A stretch of DNA of 64,000 nt from assembly GCA_033964015.1 (NCBI GenBank), contig CM066914.1:21752234-21816233 (forward strand). The letters are read 5' to 3'. The stretch is from Scolanthus callimorphus (lineage: Eukaryota; Cnidaria; Anthozoa; Actiniaria; Edwardsiidae). This document shows positions 20,705 through 32,494 of this stretch, in pieces. Position 1 is the first letter of the stretch; each line of letters begins with the position of its first letter. A program made the translations under genes and the position numbers. Under the pieces are notes generated by a model. It did no database searches and was not told where the DNA came from. It saw only the letters and a program-made list of their open reading frames with translations.

Positions 20705-23700
20705 TGCAAAAGACCCGGCGTAATCAATCAAACGTTTGGTAATCAAACTCAATCGAATACCAATCGTTCGATTGATTTTGACTTGTTCGGCAATCGAACA
20801 CAATCGAACTCACAGCAAAATCTTCAAAATCGAACGTTTGGAAATTAAGGTAATGTAAAGGTACCAAATTGGGAGTGGTTTTTATCTGATTTTGACTCCA
20901 AAAGGTACCAACAAGTCTGAATATAGTACAGAATTTTTAACAGACCTGAGCTACTAGAAGTTTTAAGCTAAAATAGCCTGTAAAAGGTGCTGAGACAATA
21001 AACCAAACGTTTCACTCCAAAATATGCTACCCTATAGCAGAGGCTTTTCCTCGGTAATTCGCTCTCTCGTTTTGTTGCTAGCCCTCGTGGTTTTGCTGTC
21101 GTGCATTGTTTTCATTTGTTATCTCGCCCCCGGCCAAAACAACTACGCGAATGTATGACATGTGACTAACTTCGTAAAATTTTGAAAGACTGACACTGAA
21201 GAAAGCACTGCTCACAGGTTACAATGTGGTAAAACATGTTTCTTTTTTACATCCCCAAAAGGTTCCAGAGGGCCGATTTTATCCCCTAAAAATTACATGA
21301 ACCAAAAGCATCCCCTCCCCAAAGGTTTGGGAGTCCCCGTCTTTCTTCGGGAAATCCTGTCACACATTATTCATAGTTACCGAACAAAATCGAACAATCC
21401 AATCTGTTCGATTGGTTGGTGTTCGATTTTGTTCGAAAATCGAACTCACAGTAAAGCTCGCGTTCGATTTTGTTCGATTGCCGAACAAATCGAACGATTG
21501 CTGTTCGATTGAGTTCGATTGATTTCTTGTTCGGATTTGTTCGATTGATTATACAGGGAAAAGAAAGTTCATTTGTTCCCTCTGTTCTGTCCATAAACAT
21601 GGCTGTCCTGCTTTTGTGATTTTTTGAACATCCCTTTGGATATTACTTGTTTACACACAGATGATTTCAAGCCAGCTTCAGTAGACTCCTCCAAGCCTGC
21701 AGAACTTGCTGTTGGAGAAAAAGACAACATTACTGTTACTGTTCCCCATATTCAGGTATCATACTTTATTTCATATCTTAAATAAAATAAATTAATTAAT
21801 AATATGTACTGCTGTAATGTATCAGTCAATTCCAGCGGTGACCATGCCACCCCCAGGCAACCCCTGGGATTTTGGTCATTTCTAAAATTTAAAGTAAAAA
21901 TTCCCCGGGGGCTTGAAAAGTGCAAAATACCCCATGGCAGGGAAGACAAAAAATGGACAAATGCCCCTCCCCCAGGACCAGAAAAAGACAAAGATTCCAT
22001 CTACACTGCGTAAAGCTTCACTACAAAATATTTCCGCTCAGAACTTCAACTCCATTTGTATAAAAATCCAAAATGGTGTCAGCGACTTCAAACATCCTCC
22101 AAAACAGCCTACAATGCCTGCTAGCAGGCTATGCTCGTACTGGAAACACAGCATCCAGATTAGAAAAAAACCCTAAATAAATTAACTATAAATACTAATA
22201 ACTCTAAATAAATCTTCCCAGGGGGTACTCCACACTTTTAGTGCTGAGGAAGTGGGAATGAAATGTTAAAATTTATTACCAAAAAAAATCCCATATTAAT
22301 TTAATAATTGCCAAAAAATAAAACCTAAGAAAATGCTGTATAATATAATAAGCTCATTGAACGGATGGGCTATTATTGTTCATAATTTTAGTTTATCATA
22401 TAGGTCACTAGAAATATCCTCTTTTTCCCTACTCCCATAGGACTCAGGAAGCACAGTCTATAAAGGGTCTAAGAGACCATGTCCTAAAGAGTTCCTATTA
22501 ATTATTGACAAGAAAACTCAGGTATGTAATTACTGCAATTTTCATAATTCTGTGAACTCATGGCAACTAACAAACCATGGTTTCAGCTTTCACCAAACAA
22601 ATGAGTGAGCAAGAGAAAAACGGCCACTGCAGTTGATCTCACACAGGCTTTGAGAGTTTTTTGAACTACTGGTAATATGGACTAGCTCGGCTTGAAAGCT
22701 AAATTTTCAACCATATAATGCAAACAAGACTTCATGCGTCTGTCTTAAATGGTGATGGGCAGAAGCCAAAAATGCTGTTTTGACATTTGGAAATGGAAAG
22801 CATTGAACAGCAGGTTTACTAAAAGCTGTAACATTTCTTATATTTACCAGACATTCACATTAGAAAGAATAGAATCAACCATTCCACAACTGAAGAAGAT
22901 CAGGTACGTTGCTACTTCTGTTGTCACATACACAGCTAAAAATAGGCAACCTCATCCCCAGGGTCTTCTCGGTCATTTTTTTCAAAATGGTGGTTGACTT
23001 AGGAGAACACCCTGGGGAGGCTGAGTCACATGACCACGCATGACAACTGTTTGAAAACATGGGAACGAGGTTTGTCCTTTGTTTCGACATTTTGAAAATG
23101 ACAGAGAAGACCCTGGGAATGAGGTTGAAAAATAGGAGCCAGTCATTGGATAATGTTTGTTCATTGTTTTTGATGATGTTGATGATGACATTGTTGTTGA
23201 TGTGTAGATGACATTGAGGTTTTCAATGTTGTTGAAAATGTTGATGATGATGACGTTTCTACCACAACCAAACACTAAAACACAAATCCTCTGACACCAT
23301 TGTGTATTGCCACCAGGTCAGCAGCACCATCTAAATCCAGCAAAGTCCCAACAAGCACCACATCAAGTGAGAGTGCAGTGAAGAGCATGCAAGTGAGACT
23401 ACAGTGAAAGAGCAGAAACAGCACAAGGCAAACTCTCCACCTGAAGGGCCAAACACATCATCAACAGTGTCCTCAAAGGTGGGAAGAACATGTAACTGCA
23501 CAGTGTAACAACTTTCATTCACTTGCTTTCATTCACTTGCTTTTATTCACTTGCTTTTATTCACTTGATTTCATTCACTTGCTTTTATTCACTTGCTTTC
23601 ATTCACTTGCTTTCATTCACTTGCTTTTATTCACTTGATTTCATTCACTTGCTTTCATTCACTTGCTTTCATTCACTTGCTTTTATTCACTTGATTTCAT

Positions 23701-24237
23701 TCACTTGCTTCCATTCACTTGCTTTCATTCACTTGCTTTCATATACTTGCTTTTGTTCACTTGCTTTTGTTCACTTGCTTTCGTTCACTTGCTTTCGTTC
23801 ACTTGCTTTCATTCACTTGCTGGAACATGAGGTTGCTTTATTTGATACTAGAGGTATAAGGAGAACTTACTATTTTATCTGCCAATGGAAATGTAGTCTT
23901 GGATTGATGTCTCACTCTCGTTATCTGGTGTGAACTACAAAAAATGATATTCTTGGTCTCAGATATTTCACCCCCACCCCTCATTTTTATAAAAAAACCA
24001 TCCAGAGATTAGCTAGTAATATCGATTTTTTCCTGCAGCTCTACTATTTGCCACCTCTTCAATTATCTTTTTCAGAGAATGGATAACAAAATCATTTTTC
24101 TTATTGTCATTGTCATCAGGAACCAAGCCCAGTACAAACAACCACAGAAGAAGTCACTATGGAAGGCTCCCTGCCATTCTCATCAAGTGACAGCTCTTCA
24201 TCAGACTCTGAAGAGGGTGATGCGAATTCTGACATCA

Positions 24238-24269
<32 letters not shown>

Positions 24270-25039
24270 GTTGAAGACATACATGTCGAACAGTTGAATA
24301 ATTTTCTTAGCTCAAGTGTAAGAAACATTTTGTGTTATTTGCTCATGACTTTGTGTTTGGTCTGGCCACCTCTCCTGGTTATTTACATAATGAAACTGAG
24401 CACATACATTTCTTATTGTCCACAGCTTGATCCTGGTGACTTATTATCAAAAAAGCAACCAGTCTTCAATCAATTATGTAAGTATTGAAGTGACACATTA
24501 ACACAAAATAATATAGGTGTGCACTTATGAAGGTGGGCGAATAGATAGGTCTCTAGAGCTCATCTGGTAACAAGTGAAAATGTCTGAAAACCCTGTAACC
24601 CTGGAAACACCTGTATAGAAGCAGTAGCACCTAATTGTTTCTTACTTACAGTAAGCTAGGCTTATGCTTCAGGTTTTAGCTCAATACCGCAATACCACAA
24701 CAAGTTCAGAAGCAAATTTCACACAATACCACATAACAGTAACACCGCTAGGCCCCCCTTGTCATCGCTGAACATTTTTTTTATTAGAGATCAGATCCAA
24801 GTTACAGAAATGTGTGTGTTTGCCGGGGGGGGGGGGGGGGGGGGGGGGGGGTCATTCAGCACCACCACTGTGATCAGGATGTTTCAAAGCTCAGCACCAC
24901 CACTGTGATCAGGATGTTTCAAAGCTTGTCATGTTTTCAGATGCAGATGGAATAGGAGAACTGGTTCAAATATTAAACGTTCTTCTCTTTTCCAGGTGAG
25001 GATCTAGAGCTGAGTGAATCAGGAAGTGATAGCGACTGA
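20163..25039 (+). CDS. EAF: ELL-associated factor (EAF), transcription elongation factor
   Basis: Eight exons: 20163-20279, 21661-21755, 22441-22521, 22851-22903, 23317-23478, 24120-24317, 24426-24477 and 24996-25039 (TGA), about 267 residues against about 260-270 in vertebrate EAF1/2. Diagnostic segments are FHTIRY joined across intron 1 to DFKPASVD, then VTVPHIQ, VYKGSKRPCPKEFLLIID, TFTLERIESTIPQLKKIR, a Ser/Asp-rich acidic region, and the conserved C-terminus LELSESGSDSD. EAF proteins bind ELL and stimulate RNA polymerase II elongation in the super elongation complex (established). Two apparent 1-bp deletions occur: in exon 1 at the GGG of 20250-20252, and in exon 5 near 23375-23400, after SAVKSM and before SETTVKEQKQ. 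Alternatively exon 5 ends at a weaker donor near 23391. A (GAT)n run at 24237-24268 encodes nine Asp. AATAAA signals are at 25252 and 25268. Confidence 0.93.
20715..21557. mobile_element. Element with subterminal TCGAAC arrays in EAF intron 1
   Basis: The left end CCCGGCGTAATCAATCAAAC and right end GATTGATTATACAGGG are partial inverses, with AAAAGA next to each. About 125 bp of the left side and 180 bp of the right side are dense in AATCGAAC / GTTCGATT motifs in opposite senses. The middle (about 20865-21310) resembles the CCCCTAAAAGGTACC element family. Terminal sequence is shared with 25710-26379. Confidence 0.6.
22948..23127. mobile_element. 180-bp palindromic MITE in EAF intron 4
   Basis: CAACCTCATCCCCAGGGTCT at the left is inverted at the right as AGACCCTGGGAATGAGGTTG. 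AAAAATAGG flanks both sides (9-bp direct repeat), indicating transposition. Confidence 0.75.
23511..23821. repeat. 15-bp minisatellite, about 20 copies, in EAF intron 5
   Basis: Unit TTCACTTGCTTTCAT with few changes (TTTTAT, TTTCGT variants). The period is a multiple of three and the unit has no stop in one frame, so it reads open for over 100 codons. That is a by-product of the repeat, not a gene. Confidence 0.95.
24857..24926. repeat. Perfect 35-bp tandem duplication next to a poly-G run
   Basis: Two identical copies of a 35-base unit starting CAGCACCACCACTG, directly after about 27 G. Lies in the last intron of EAF. Confidence 0.9.
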
Positions 25040-25251
25040 GAGAGCCAGGAAAACAAAGGTTTTTATTGCCATTTTCAAACAATCCCAGCAGTTGTTCTCA
25101 CATGTCAAACTGCTAATGAACAAAATAACAAAAAAGACCGCCCACTTTCACGCTTCAATTGGCAATTATAAATTCATAACTCAACAGTCAATGAAGTCGA
25201 GAATTTTTGGTCTCCGGCAAAAGTACTTTTATAGGGCACCCAACAATTTTA

Positions 25252-25273
25252 AATAAAATTCGTTTTGAATAAA
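25252..25273 (+). terminator. Polyadenylation signals of EAF
   Basis: AATAAA at 25252-25257 and again at 25268-25273, about 215 bp past the EAF stop codon. Confidence 0.65.
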
Positions 25274-25594
25274 TGGCAAGGTAACTTCTTGTAGAATACT
25301 GAATAATTGGTTATTTGATGTTTACTAACGTTTTCAGTTCACATTTTGAATTTCGTGGTTCAGAATATTTTGATGAGCGTGAATATTAATTAGTCTTGTC
25401 AAAACAATTGAGTCACTAATTAGTCTTGCTCTCTCTGCACGAAAGCTTTTATCTGAGCCAAACCAGTTGTAATAAAAAATATTCTGCAGCAACTGAAAAG
25501 GTAACAGTTTGGAAACCAATAGTTAATATTTATTTCTTCAAAAACTCATGTTTTGAATCCAAATTTTGAATTTCACGCCACAGAGATGTGGGGT

Positions 25595-26485
25595 AGCGAT
25601 GGGTCCCTAAAATATCAAGAGTCTCACCAAATTTTAGTAGAGTCTCGGAATCTCAGAATTTTTAACGTGCGTCTCGGAATCTCGGATTTTCACCCTCAAA
25701 CTTTTAAATCCCGGCGTAACAAATCGATAACCCAATAAAATCGATATTTGTCGATACTAATCGATTTTAATCGATTGATTTTATCGGTAATCGATAGAAA
25801 TTGATCGCTAGCTCTGTTGTGATTATCGATTTTCAATAATTATATCGATTTTCATTGATTTTTATCGACATGCACTACAGGATTGATTAATGTATCGATA
25901 TTCTTTGAAAAGATGCCTCTAGAAGAAATTCCACTTCTAGTCTTGGGTAGTCGGATCCGGGTAGTCTACCTTGGAAACCAGAGGCTCGAGGTCCAAAGAA
26001 TTTAAAAGATCGAGTTTCCTGAGAAATAACAAAAACGTGAGCGGGCAGAGTTTCAGCTTCTGGTCCCCACAGTATTGGGGTATATAGTAGTCCAGAATCT
26101 TCTCGGATCTTTGTCTAGCATGGTATAGTTTGCTGCTCATCTGCTGCGTTCTTGGTCGAGACACAATAAATTTAAATAACTTTTATCTTTGGAACCGTGT
26201 TATGCTATACTTTCGATATCAAGTGATATCGATTTTTATCGATCTGTTGGGGATGGCTGTGACTATCGATTTTTATCAATTGCCGATATTAATCGATAAT
26301 GATCGGTCAATCTGATCGACAAATATCGATTTATCGATCAGATTTCGATGATCGATTTTTATCGATTTGTTACGCCGGGTTTTAAATACAGTAAATATAT
26401 GAGCTGAAATTTTCTCTCCGTCTCAAGCTCGGATTTTAAACTGCAAGTCTCGGCGTCTCGGCAAGTCTCGGATTTACCCATCGTA
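25595..26485. mobile_element. Split outer element with GTCTCGGA-rich ends and a nested insertion
   Basis: GCGATGGGTCCC at the left and GGATTTACCCATCGT at the right are inverse ends. Both arms repeat AGTCTCGGAATCTC-like text. The outer element is interrupted by the insertion at 25710-26379. Confidence 0.6.
25710..26379. mobile_element. hAT-like element with ATCGAT-rich subterminal arrays
   Basis: Termini CCCGGCGTAACAAATCGATA and TATCGATTTGTTACGCCGGG (approximate) are inverse, and the 8-bp duplication TTTTAAAT flanks both sides. Each end holds many ATCGAT palindromes over 150-200 bp. The centre (about 25920-26165) is unrelated non-coding sequence. Length 670 bp, with no transposase frame. Confidence 0.8.
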
Positions 26486-26947
26486 CCCGAGACAGCTGAG
26501 TGACAACTGACATCACAAATGTGTGTGTGTGGAGGGAGGGGGAGGGGGGCTCACTCCTTTTATACCGGAACCTCATGTTTAAGATCCTGGTTATGGGAGA
26601 AACAGTTTTTTTTTTTTCAGTTGTTATTTTATCAATAGCAAAAGTGCACTGCTTTTGTCACATTAAACAGAATAATGTTGTCCAGCTCCAGGCTGTAATG
26701 TGACAATATCCAACGTTTATTTTTTTATGAGTTGTGGCCAGATCTGAATATGGTTAAACAAATACATCACTGTCGAAAAAGCCTTGCATGTGATCACCTT
26801 CAGACCATAAGTGGTCACCCATGAAGGATGAAAGGTGGTCAAATAAGAGTTGAGGGAACTTAAAGGAATTTTCTTATGGCATGGCAAGAGAGAGAAGATA
26901 TGATCATCATGTATTCTTGGTTTGCAGTCATTCCTTTGGGAATAAGG

Positions 26948-27380
26948 CCCGGGGGGGGGGGGGGGGGGTTCTCCCATGTAAGAGTGATAGGGTGCTCGTC
27001 GGGACATCGGAAAATATACCCTAAAAAATACCAGGACATAAAAATCCAACCCCTAAAAAATACCTTTTAAACAAAATGATGGCCCTAAAAAATACCAACA
27101 ATAAATCTTTTTTGTTATTGTTTATTGTTTCTCATCTCAAAACAAGCTTATTTTAGAGCTATAAATGAACAAGGACCAAGAAAGAAAACGTTTTACTTGG
27201 TTTGGGACCCTTTCATTCATTTGCGTAACCCTAAAAAATACCATTTATTAGTGAAAGCCACAATTTTTCTCCGATACCCCCTAAAAAATACCTGAGAGTC
27301 GATTTTGACCCCTAAAAAATACGACGAGCACCCCTATCAGGTCGACATGTGAAGACCCCCCCCCCCCCCCCCCCCCCCAG
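26948..27380. mobile_element. G-capped hAT-like MITE with CCCTAAAAAATACC motifs, intergenic copy
   Basis: Flanked by the direct repeat GGAATAAGG (26939-26947 and 27381-27389). Ends are poly-G and poly-C runs of about 20. The interior carries six to seven CCCTAAAAAATACC motifs and GTGCTCGTCG / CGACGAGCAC near the ends. Confidence 0.75.
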
Positions 27381-27389
27381 GGAATAAGG

Positions 27390-28932
27390 AAAATATCGAA
27401 AGCGTGGCAGGCATGTTGGTAGTCCGAACATAGGGTCGTTCTTTTGTTCTGTACTACCAACATGGCCACCAGGGACGTCACATACAAACCAAGAATTAAA
27501 GCAACTGTCACACGCCCTGTCTGTGGTCAGAAACTGTAACTAAGTACAAAGGATTTTGTTCTTTTATAAGCCTTTCTCACATGTACAGTTGCCAAGCAAA
27601 AATGTATTTGTCAAATTTCTGTTTTAAAGAGTTTTAGGCAGCTTTGTGAGTATCTAAGGCCCATCTAAATACTGAGTATTAGCAGGGACGTCCCTGGTAT
27701 TAGGCATCCAATTTTCGCATGGTAAAGCAGAGATTTTGCAGACCAAATTTCCACTTTTATAGGGATTTGTATGGGAATTCTAAGCTTCTTTTTGCAGTTT
27801 TCTCTGTACAAGGGCCCTTTTCGTGTTTAATTCCAACGGGATCGAAAATAATGTGATGAAGCAGTAGTGCATTATGGAAGGGCGAGTCTGCAAAGATGTG
27901 AGTATAAAAAAAAAGAAAATTGTAAAAAATAGAATAATATTTATAAATATAAAACATTTAATAAACAGGAAATGTGTCGAGAGAATTAAATAGTCCTCGT
28001 GGGCATATTATTGTAATAAAGAGCAGTGATAATGTTTTGGTTGTGATGCACTGTTAATAGCAGCATAATACCGGTATTGTTATTTCCCCACTTATTGAAC
28101 TTCACTGCCAGACTCCTATAGCCATATGTTAGCATCTTGTGCCCACAGACCTATTTATACATACCTCTCTAGGCACATTTGGGCTTGACAGCATCTAATG
28201 GTCCTAGTAATTGTAAATGCGTTAGAGCACCTTTTCCTGAAGCATTTTATATTTGCTAGAAGACCGCTGCCATGGTTATATAGGACCTCTTGCAAAGCTC
28301 TTTTTATTTCCTTTGTAAAATATGAATTAATATTACAAGACCCCGCGTCCACAGAGATGATTGGTAAATGCACAAATACAAGCACGTTTTTATTTTATAT
28401 TTCGTATTGAGGCTTTTATCATGACTACATTATTTGAGACATTTTGATGACTTTTCACAGGTGCATCACTATAACTAATGTTCCAGTCGACGGCCCCTGG
28501 GGGACAATTACAGTTCTTCATATTCACTGTCAAGTTAAACGAATTCCAAATTTACTCACTTTACTCCCCAAGTCAGGTTGAATGATTAAAATTCCATTAG
28601 CATAACGTACCTTCAACATTTATTATATATCCTGACCGTATTTTGATTATTGAATATGTTATTGCGATTTCCCTTGATTTGTTAATCTTGGTTTTTGATC
28701 CGCGATGTGAACCACTTTCTAGACAGGTTTCGATCCGCAGAATAATAGTTAACAGTGTAAACAAAGATAGGTTGCACCAAAGCAAGCACATTCATTCTAT
28801 ACTATTCTTGCACTTTTCGGATAGTCATCTAGATAATGTCACTCATAGTAAGTTTCACTCGTAAATCCCACGTTAGCCTCTGCTCTCCATAATAAACTAT
28901 TTCCTGCGATCTTGTCTTCCTTCCAAGTATGA
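27390..28932. other. Intergenic region with nothing recognised
   Basis: No protein-like frame, RNA gene or clear repeat was found. It is AT-rich with short open frames of random composition. Confidence 0.5.
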
Positions 28933-29186
28933 TTATGTAGTCAACCAAACTGCGATAGTAATTAAAACCACAAGATAATTCTCATAATACAGAGCACCGA
29001 AAAAGATCACAAGAGTGATAGTTATCGCGGCGGCTGCAGCATAGAGTTGTTCCTTCGTTTTCGTCTTGATAAATTTTCAAAACTATCTATAGTGTTATGT
29101 GCCTCTTGCGATGCAACTTTGAAGCGAGTTCGAATAGTTTTCTTTTTTACAGTTTTGCGATGAGTCGGTTGTGCCTGTTGTTCCAT
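28933..29186 (-). CDS. Small putative membrane protein A (about 84 residues)
   Basis: The ATG at 29186 opens MEQQAQPTHRKTVKKK, a basic N-terminus, then SFENLSRRK. After one frame break it continues TKEQLYAAAAA, a hydrophobic helix ITITLVIFFGALYY, ENYLVVLITIAVWLTT and a TAA. The break is at an AAAA run (29058-29061, TTTT on the + strand), an apparent 1-bp deletion. The layout (basic soluble head, then one or two C-terminal hydrophobic segments) suggests a tail-anchored or hairpin membrane protein. I do not recognise the family. The C-terminal part resembles the protein at 34778-35014 (FG..IY..NYLV). Confidence 0.4.
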
Positions 29187-30714
29187 CCTTCTTATCAAGA
29201 ATTCTCGGCGGTAGTTTAATGTTAGGTGCGATAGGTGCGTTTATATATTATTGTAAACTGCAATAAACGGTGAATGAATCATATTATTAACTCGACCAAC
29301 CCTTCGGTCAATGTTCTGCAGGTATTCTTCAAAGACCGGCAACTTCAGAGCAGCAATCAAGAGCTTGGAGGAGTCCAATAATTATCTTGATTCCTAACAA
29401 CAGTTCATGTTTAGTCACGGGCTGCACTACTATGCTAATATATCCATTGGTTCACTTGTGTTGGATAATTAGATCCTTTATTCGCGTTAAAAATGAATAT
29501 TTCATGCTTTCCTTCCATTTGCCGCTTGGCCGCACTTTAAGTTTAAGCCCTCTGTTGTTGCGAGAGAAAAAATATTTCGTTTCTGTATACCTCGATGATT
29601 GCTGATGGTAAGAGATTCTACTATTTTGTGTCTGTTCCCCGGTGGCGTTTTATTAAAAAGAACTCATGACAATATACAAATTAACAATAAAAGTCAGGCT
29701 TGGGATTCCTGCTACCATAGTGTAGTTCAAGCATAGCTAATTCTTTTACATTAATGCTTGGTGAATTCGCGAAAGTTCGTTGAAAATTAGCCTCAAGAGG
29801 AGTATATAGCTCTTCCTCCAGATGTCAATTAATAAGGCTTATACTTATTAGGGCGTTGCTTTTCAAGTGGGATAACAATTATAGCGCTGAACATTACACG
29901 AGGCTATATGACTTTTAAATTTGCGCCTATATTATAAATACACCCTACCTTTTAAATGTATTTTTACAGATGAAGAATAGAGTGGTTTCCAAAATTCCGT
30001 AAAACTGGCTTTAGCATATCAGACTTTATTACACTCTAACTTCATTGTTCTCTTTTCTATTGGGGCTATTACTCTTTGACTATTACACATTGTTTCACGG
30101 GATTATTTAAACCAGTCTCTTTAAATATCCAAGAGATACAGACTACAATGATTAATATTAATCTTAAAATAATAGTGTCAGCTAAAATGAGATAATATGA
30201 TACAATTTCTAAAACACGTTCATAGAACTTTAAAATATAAGACATAAATGGTTTTAGTGCCACTAGATTTTTGGCCTAACGTTACTCGATTTTCTAGAAA
30301 CGTTTTAACTTGGCCTAGAGCACATAAACTACCACTTCCCCAAGCTGTTTATCTATATCTCAAAGTAAAGCTGGTAATTTTAGCAGCGCAAGTCCATGCA
30401 AATCAGTTGGCTGGAAGTCAGAAACCTCTCGCCTTTGCTAGTAAAATATTTCAAGTGTGCTGGCAAATACAATCCATTTTGTAAGTTTGTGCTTGAAAAT
30501 CTAGTTTCAGTCTGTGGGGGCATCTTCTGACAGTCTACGGTGATGCGCTGGGTGGGCGGGAAAAAGATCAGTTCACTAATGGAAAATTTTCCTGTCATTC
30601 GTCTGGGAATTATAAAAAGAAAAAAAGGGTGGTGGGTTAGGAGTGAACCGAGGACCCAGCCCCTAGTTTCCTCTTCTCTTGGGAGTAACGGTATACTGGA
30701 CAGTTGCATTTAAT
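29187..30714. other. Intergenic region, nothing recognised
   Basis: AT-rich, with no family-like frame and no clear repeat pair in the window. It would hold the promoter of the small minus-strand gene at its left edge. Confidence 0.45.
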
Positions 30715-30722
30715 ATCCGCAC

Positions 30723-30980
30723 CAGACTCGTACCCGTCGCTAGGTTGTCAAATCAGTCGTCAAATAACTGCTTTGCTGCTCTCTAGTAGAAAAGTCGAGG
30801 AACGCAGGGGATTATGGGAAGGATTAGCGCGGCGCGCAATGCATTGTGGTAAGGGCGAAGGTCCACAATCCATTGCGCGCCTTGCGAAATCTTCCCACAA
30901 TGCATTGCGCGCCGCGCTAATCCTTCCCATAATTCCCTGCGTTCCTCGACTTTTCTACTAAGCGACGGGTACGAGTCTGT
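30723..30980. mobile_element. 258-bp palindromic MITE with 8-bp target duplication
   Basis: CAGACTCGTACCCGTCGCT and AGCGACGGGTACGAGTCTG are inverse ends. The direct repeat ATCCGCAC flanks at 30715-30722 and 30981-30988. The inner arms (AGTAGAAAAGTCGAGGAACG and inverse) continue the palindrome. About 40 bp of extra sequence interrupts the left arm. Confidence 0.8.
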
Positions 30981-31009
30981 ATCCGCACTCCCTCTGTCGA
31001 GGACCTCGA

Positions 31010-31245
31010 AATTCCAGGGTGGGTACCCTGGTAGTGGAGCAAAATTCTAGGATGGGTATGCCAAAATATGGATTTCCAGGGTGGGTTAACATAATTTCCA
31101 GGGTGGTCATAATGAGAAAATTGTCGGAATTCCACGGTGGGCAGGGACAACCTAAAATTTCCAGGGTGGGTAGCAGGGTAGCTGAACCTCTGGTCCTTTA
31201 CAGGGGATGCGGATTATTTTTGCTACTGCCCAATCGGGTACTGTT
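31010..31245. repeat. CCAGGGTGGGTA-type short tandem repeat
   Basis: AAATTCCAGGGTGGGT-like units recur about six times, followed by GGGGATGCGGATTATTTTTGC and ACTGCCCAAT. This is the reverse complement of the repeat at 17470-17690. It directly follows the C-terminal end of the TRIM-like frame. Confidence 0.7.
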
Positions 31246-31279
31246 TCATCTCGCTCTGCGTGTCGCTGAAAATATGTAC

Positions 31280-32153
31280 TCAATCATCGTCTCTGGCCTT
31301 GCGGTTCTGCTTCGATAACCGCTCCTTTTCCTGTTCCCATCTCACAGCATTTTCGACTTCTTCATTAATATTTCTGAGGATGTTTTTCTTGTGTTCTTCC
31401 ACAAGTCTGATCAATTCGTCAGCCGCTCTATTCACCTCCGCTTTAACAGCTTCCGCTTTTATTTTTCTCTGAGCTACTTCTTCCCTGATCATTTTCAATC
31501 TCTCTTGCTCTACTGCGCTCCTTGCTTGGAGCTGTGCAAGGATTTCCCGATGAGCAGCTCGTTGTTTCGCGGCTTCAGTTTCTAGATCTACAGCATCGTG
31601 GCCTTGTGTCGGCCTCTCAGGCATTTCTCGCATATACAATCCTTGCAAGTGTTACAGAAGTACTTTAAGACCTGTTTCTTGTGTTTTTTCATGCTGCAGA
31701 ATTCTGGCGGCCGAAAAGTATCTCCACATCTTCTGCTTTGAGCTCTTTGAGATTTAAGACTTTGTGCTTCGCACAGAATATCTTGTGCTCATTGAAGCAT
31801 TGCTGACAGAGAGAGCGAGGGCAATCGCAGCAATAGAACACTGCCGGGCTTTGCTTCTCACAAGTAGAGCAAGTCGAATCCACATCTATTAGGCGTAGAA
31901 CTCTGCTCATATTTTCGTGCACTTCACTTGTAGGTAGAGACGTCAGATCTCCGGTTTTTGGGAGCTGTGTGATGGTCTGGCAAACCGGGCAAGGCAGCTG
32001 TGTTCCGTCTTGCTCCAGTGTAGCCTTTCTTGTCAAACAGTTCTCGCACAAAACATGGAAACATTGCAGTATTTTTTTCGGTCCTGGATGAACTTCTGAA
32101 CACAACGAGCACTTAAGTGACTCTTTGAGCTTTTCTCGGGTGGCTTCCATCAT
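31280..32153 (-). CDS. TRIM-type RING / B-box / coiled-coil protein, intronless and C-terminally short
   Basis: The start is taken as the MMEATREKLKES methionine at 32153. An upstream in-frame ATG at 32237 gives a non-family-like extension. Order: RING finger (CSLC, CFHVLCENCL, CPVC), B-box 1 (CSTC, FYCCDC, SLCQQCF, CAKH), B-box 2 (KKHKKQVLKYFCNTCKDCICEKCL, RGRHK, HDAVD) and a heptad-rich coiled coil to the TGA at 31280, about 291 residues. RING-B-box proteins act as E3 ubiquitin ligases (family knowledge). Two apparent 1-bp deletions lie in B-box 2, near 31683-31692 and 31601-31606; restoring frame there recovers CxxH and HKGHD zinc ligands. No NHL or other C-terminal domain follows; a repeat (31010-31245) begins instead, so the gene may be truncated. 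Confidence 0.85.
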
Positions 32154-32494
32154 GAAAAATACTAGGAATTCAGACAGAAAGAGCGGTTTGCGATTAATCA
32201 AAATGAATTTGATATGCGTGTTTCTACAATACCTCATCTGTCGTGCGCCGTGACCTGCTGTGTGTTGATTTCAATTCTCTGTCACGCAAGCTGTGCCTCA
32301 ACTCGTGGGTACGCGAAACAGACAAACGAGTTGGTGCCGTTACTCGTCCAATGGGCAACAGGATAAAGGGGCTGTGTCACGGTCATTTGAATACATTCAA
32401 AAATACAGCTCTAAATTTGTTTCTAATCATCTCCAAATCACTCATAAGCAAAAGACTGCCGATTTGCATACAAATTTTTCGTGATGTAACCTCG

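Noticed and set aside
23523..23933. 136-codon open frame rich in SFTCFYSLAFIHL
   Set aside because: It is only the 15-bp minisatellite read in an open frame, lying inside an EAF intron.
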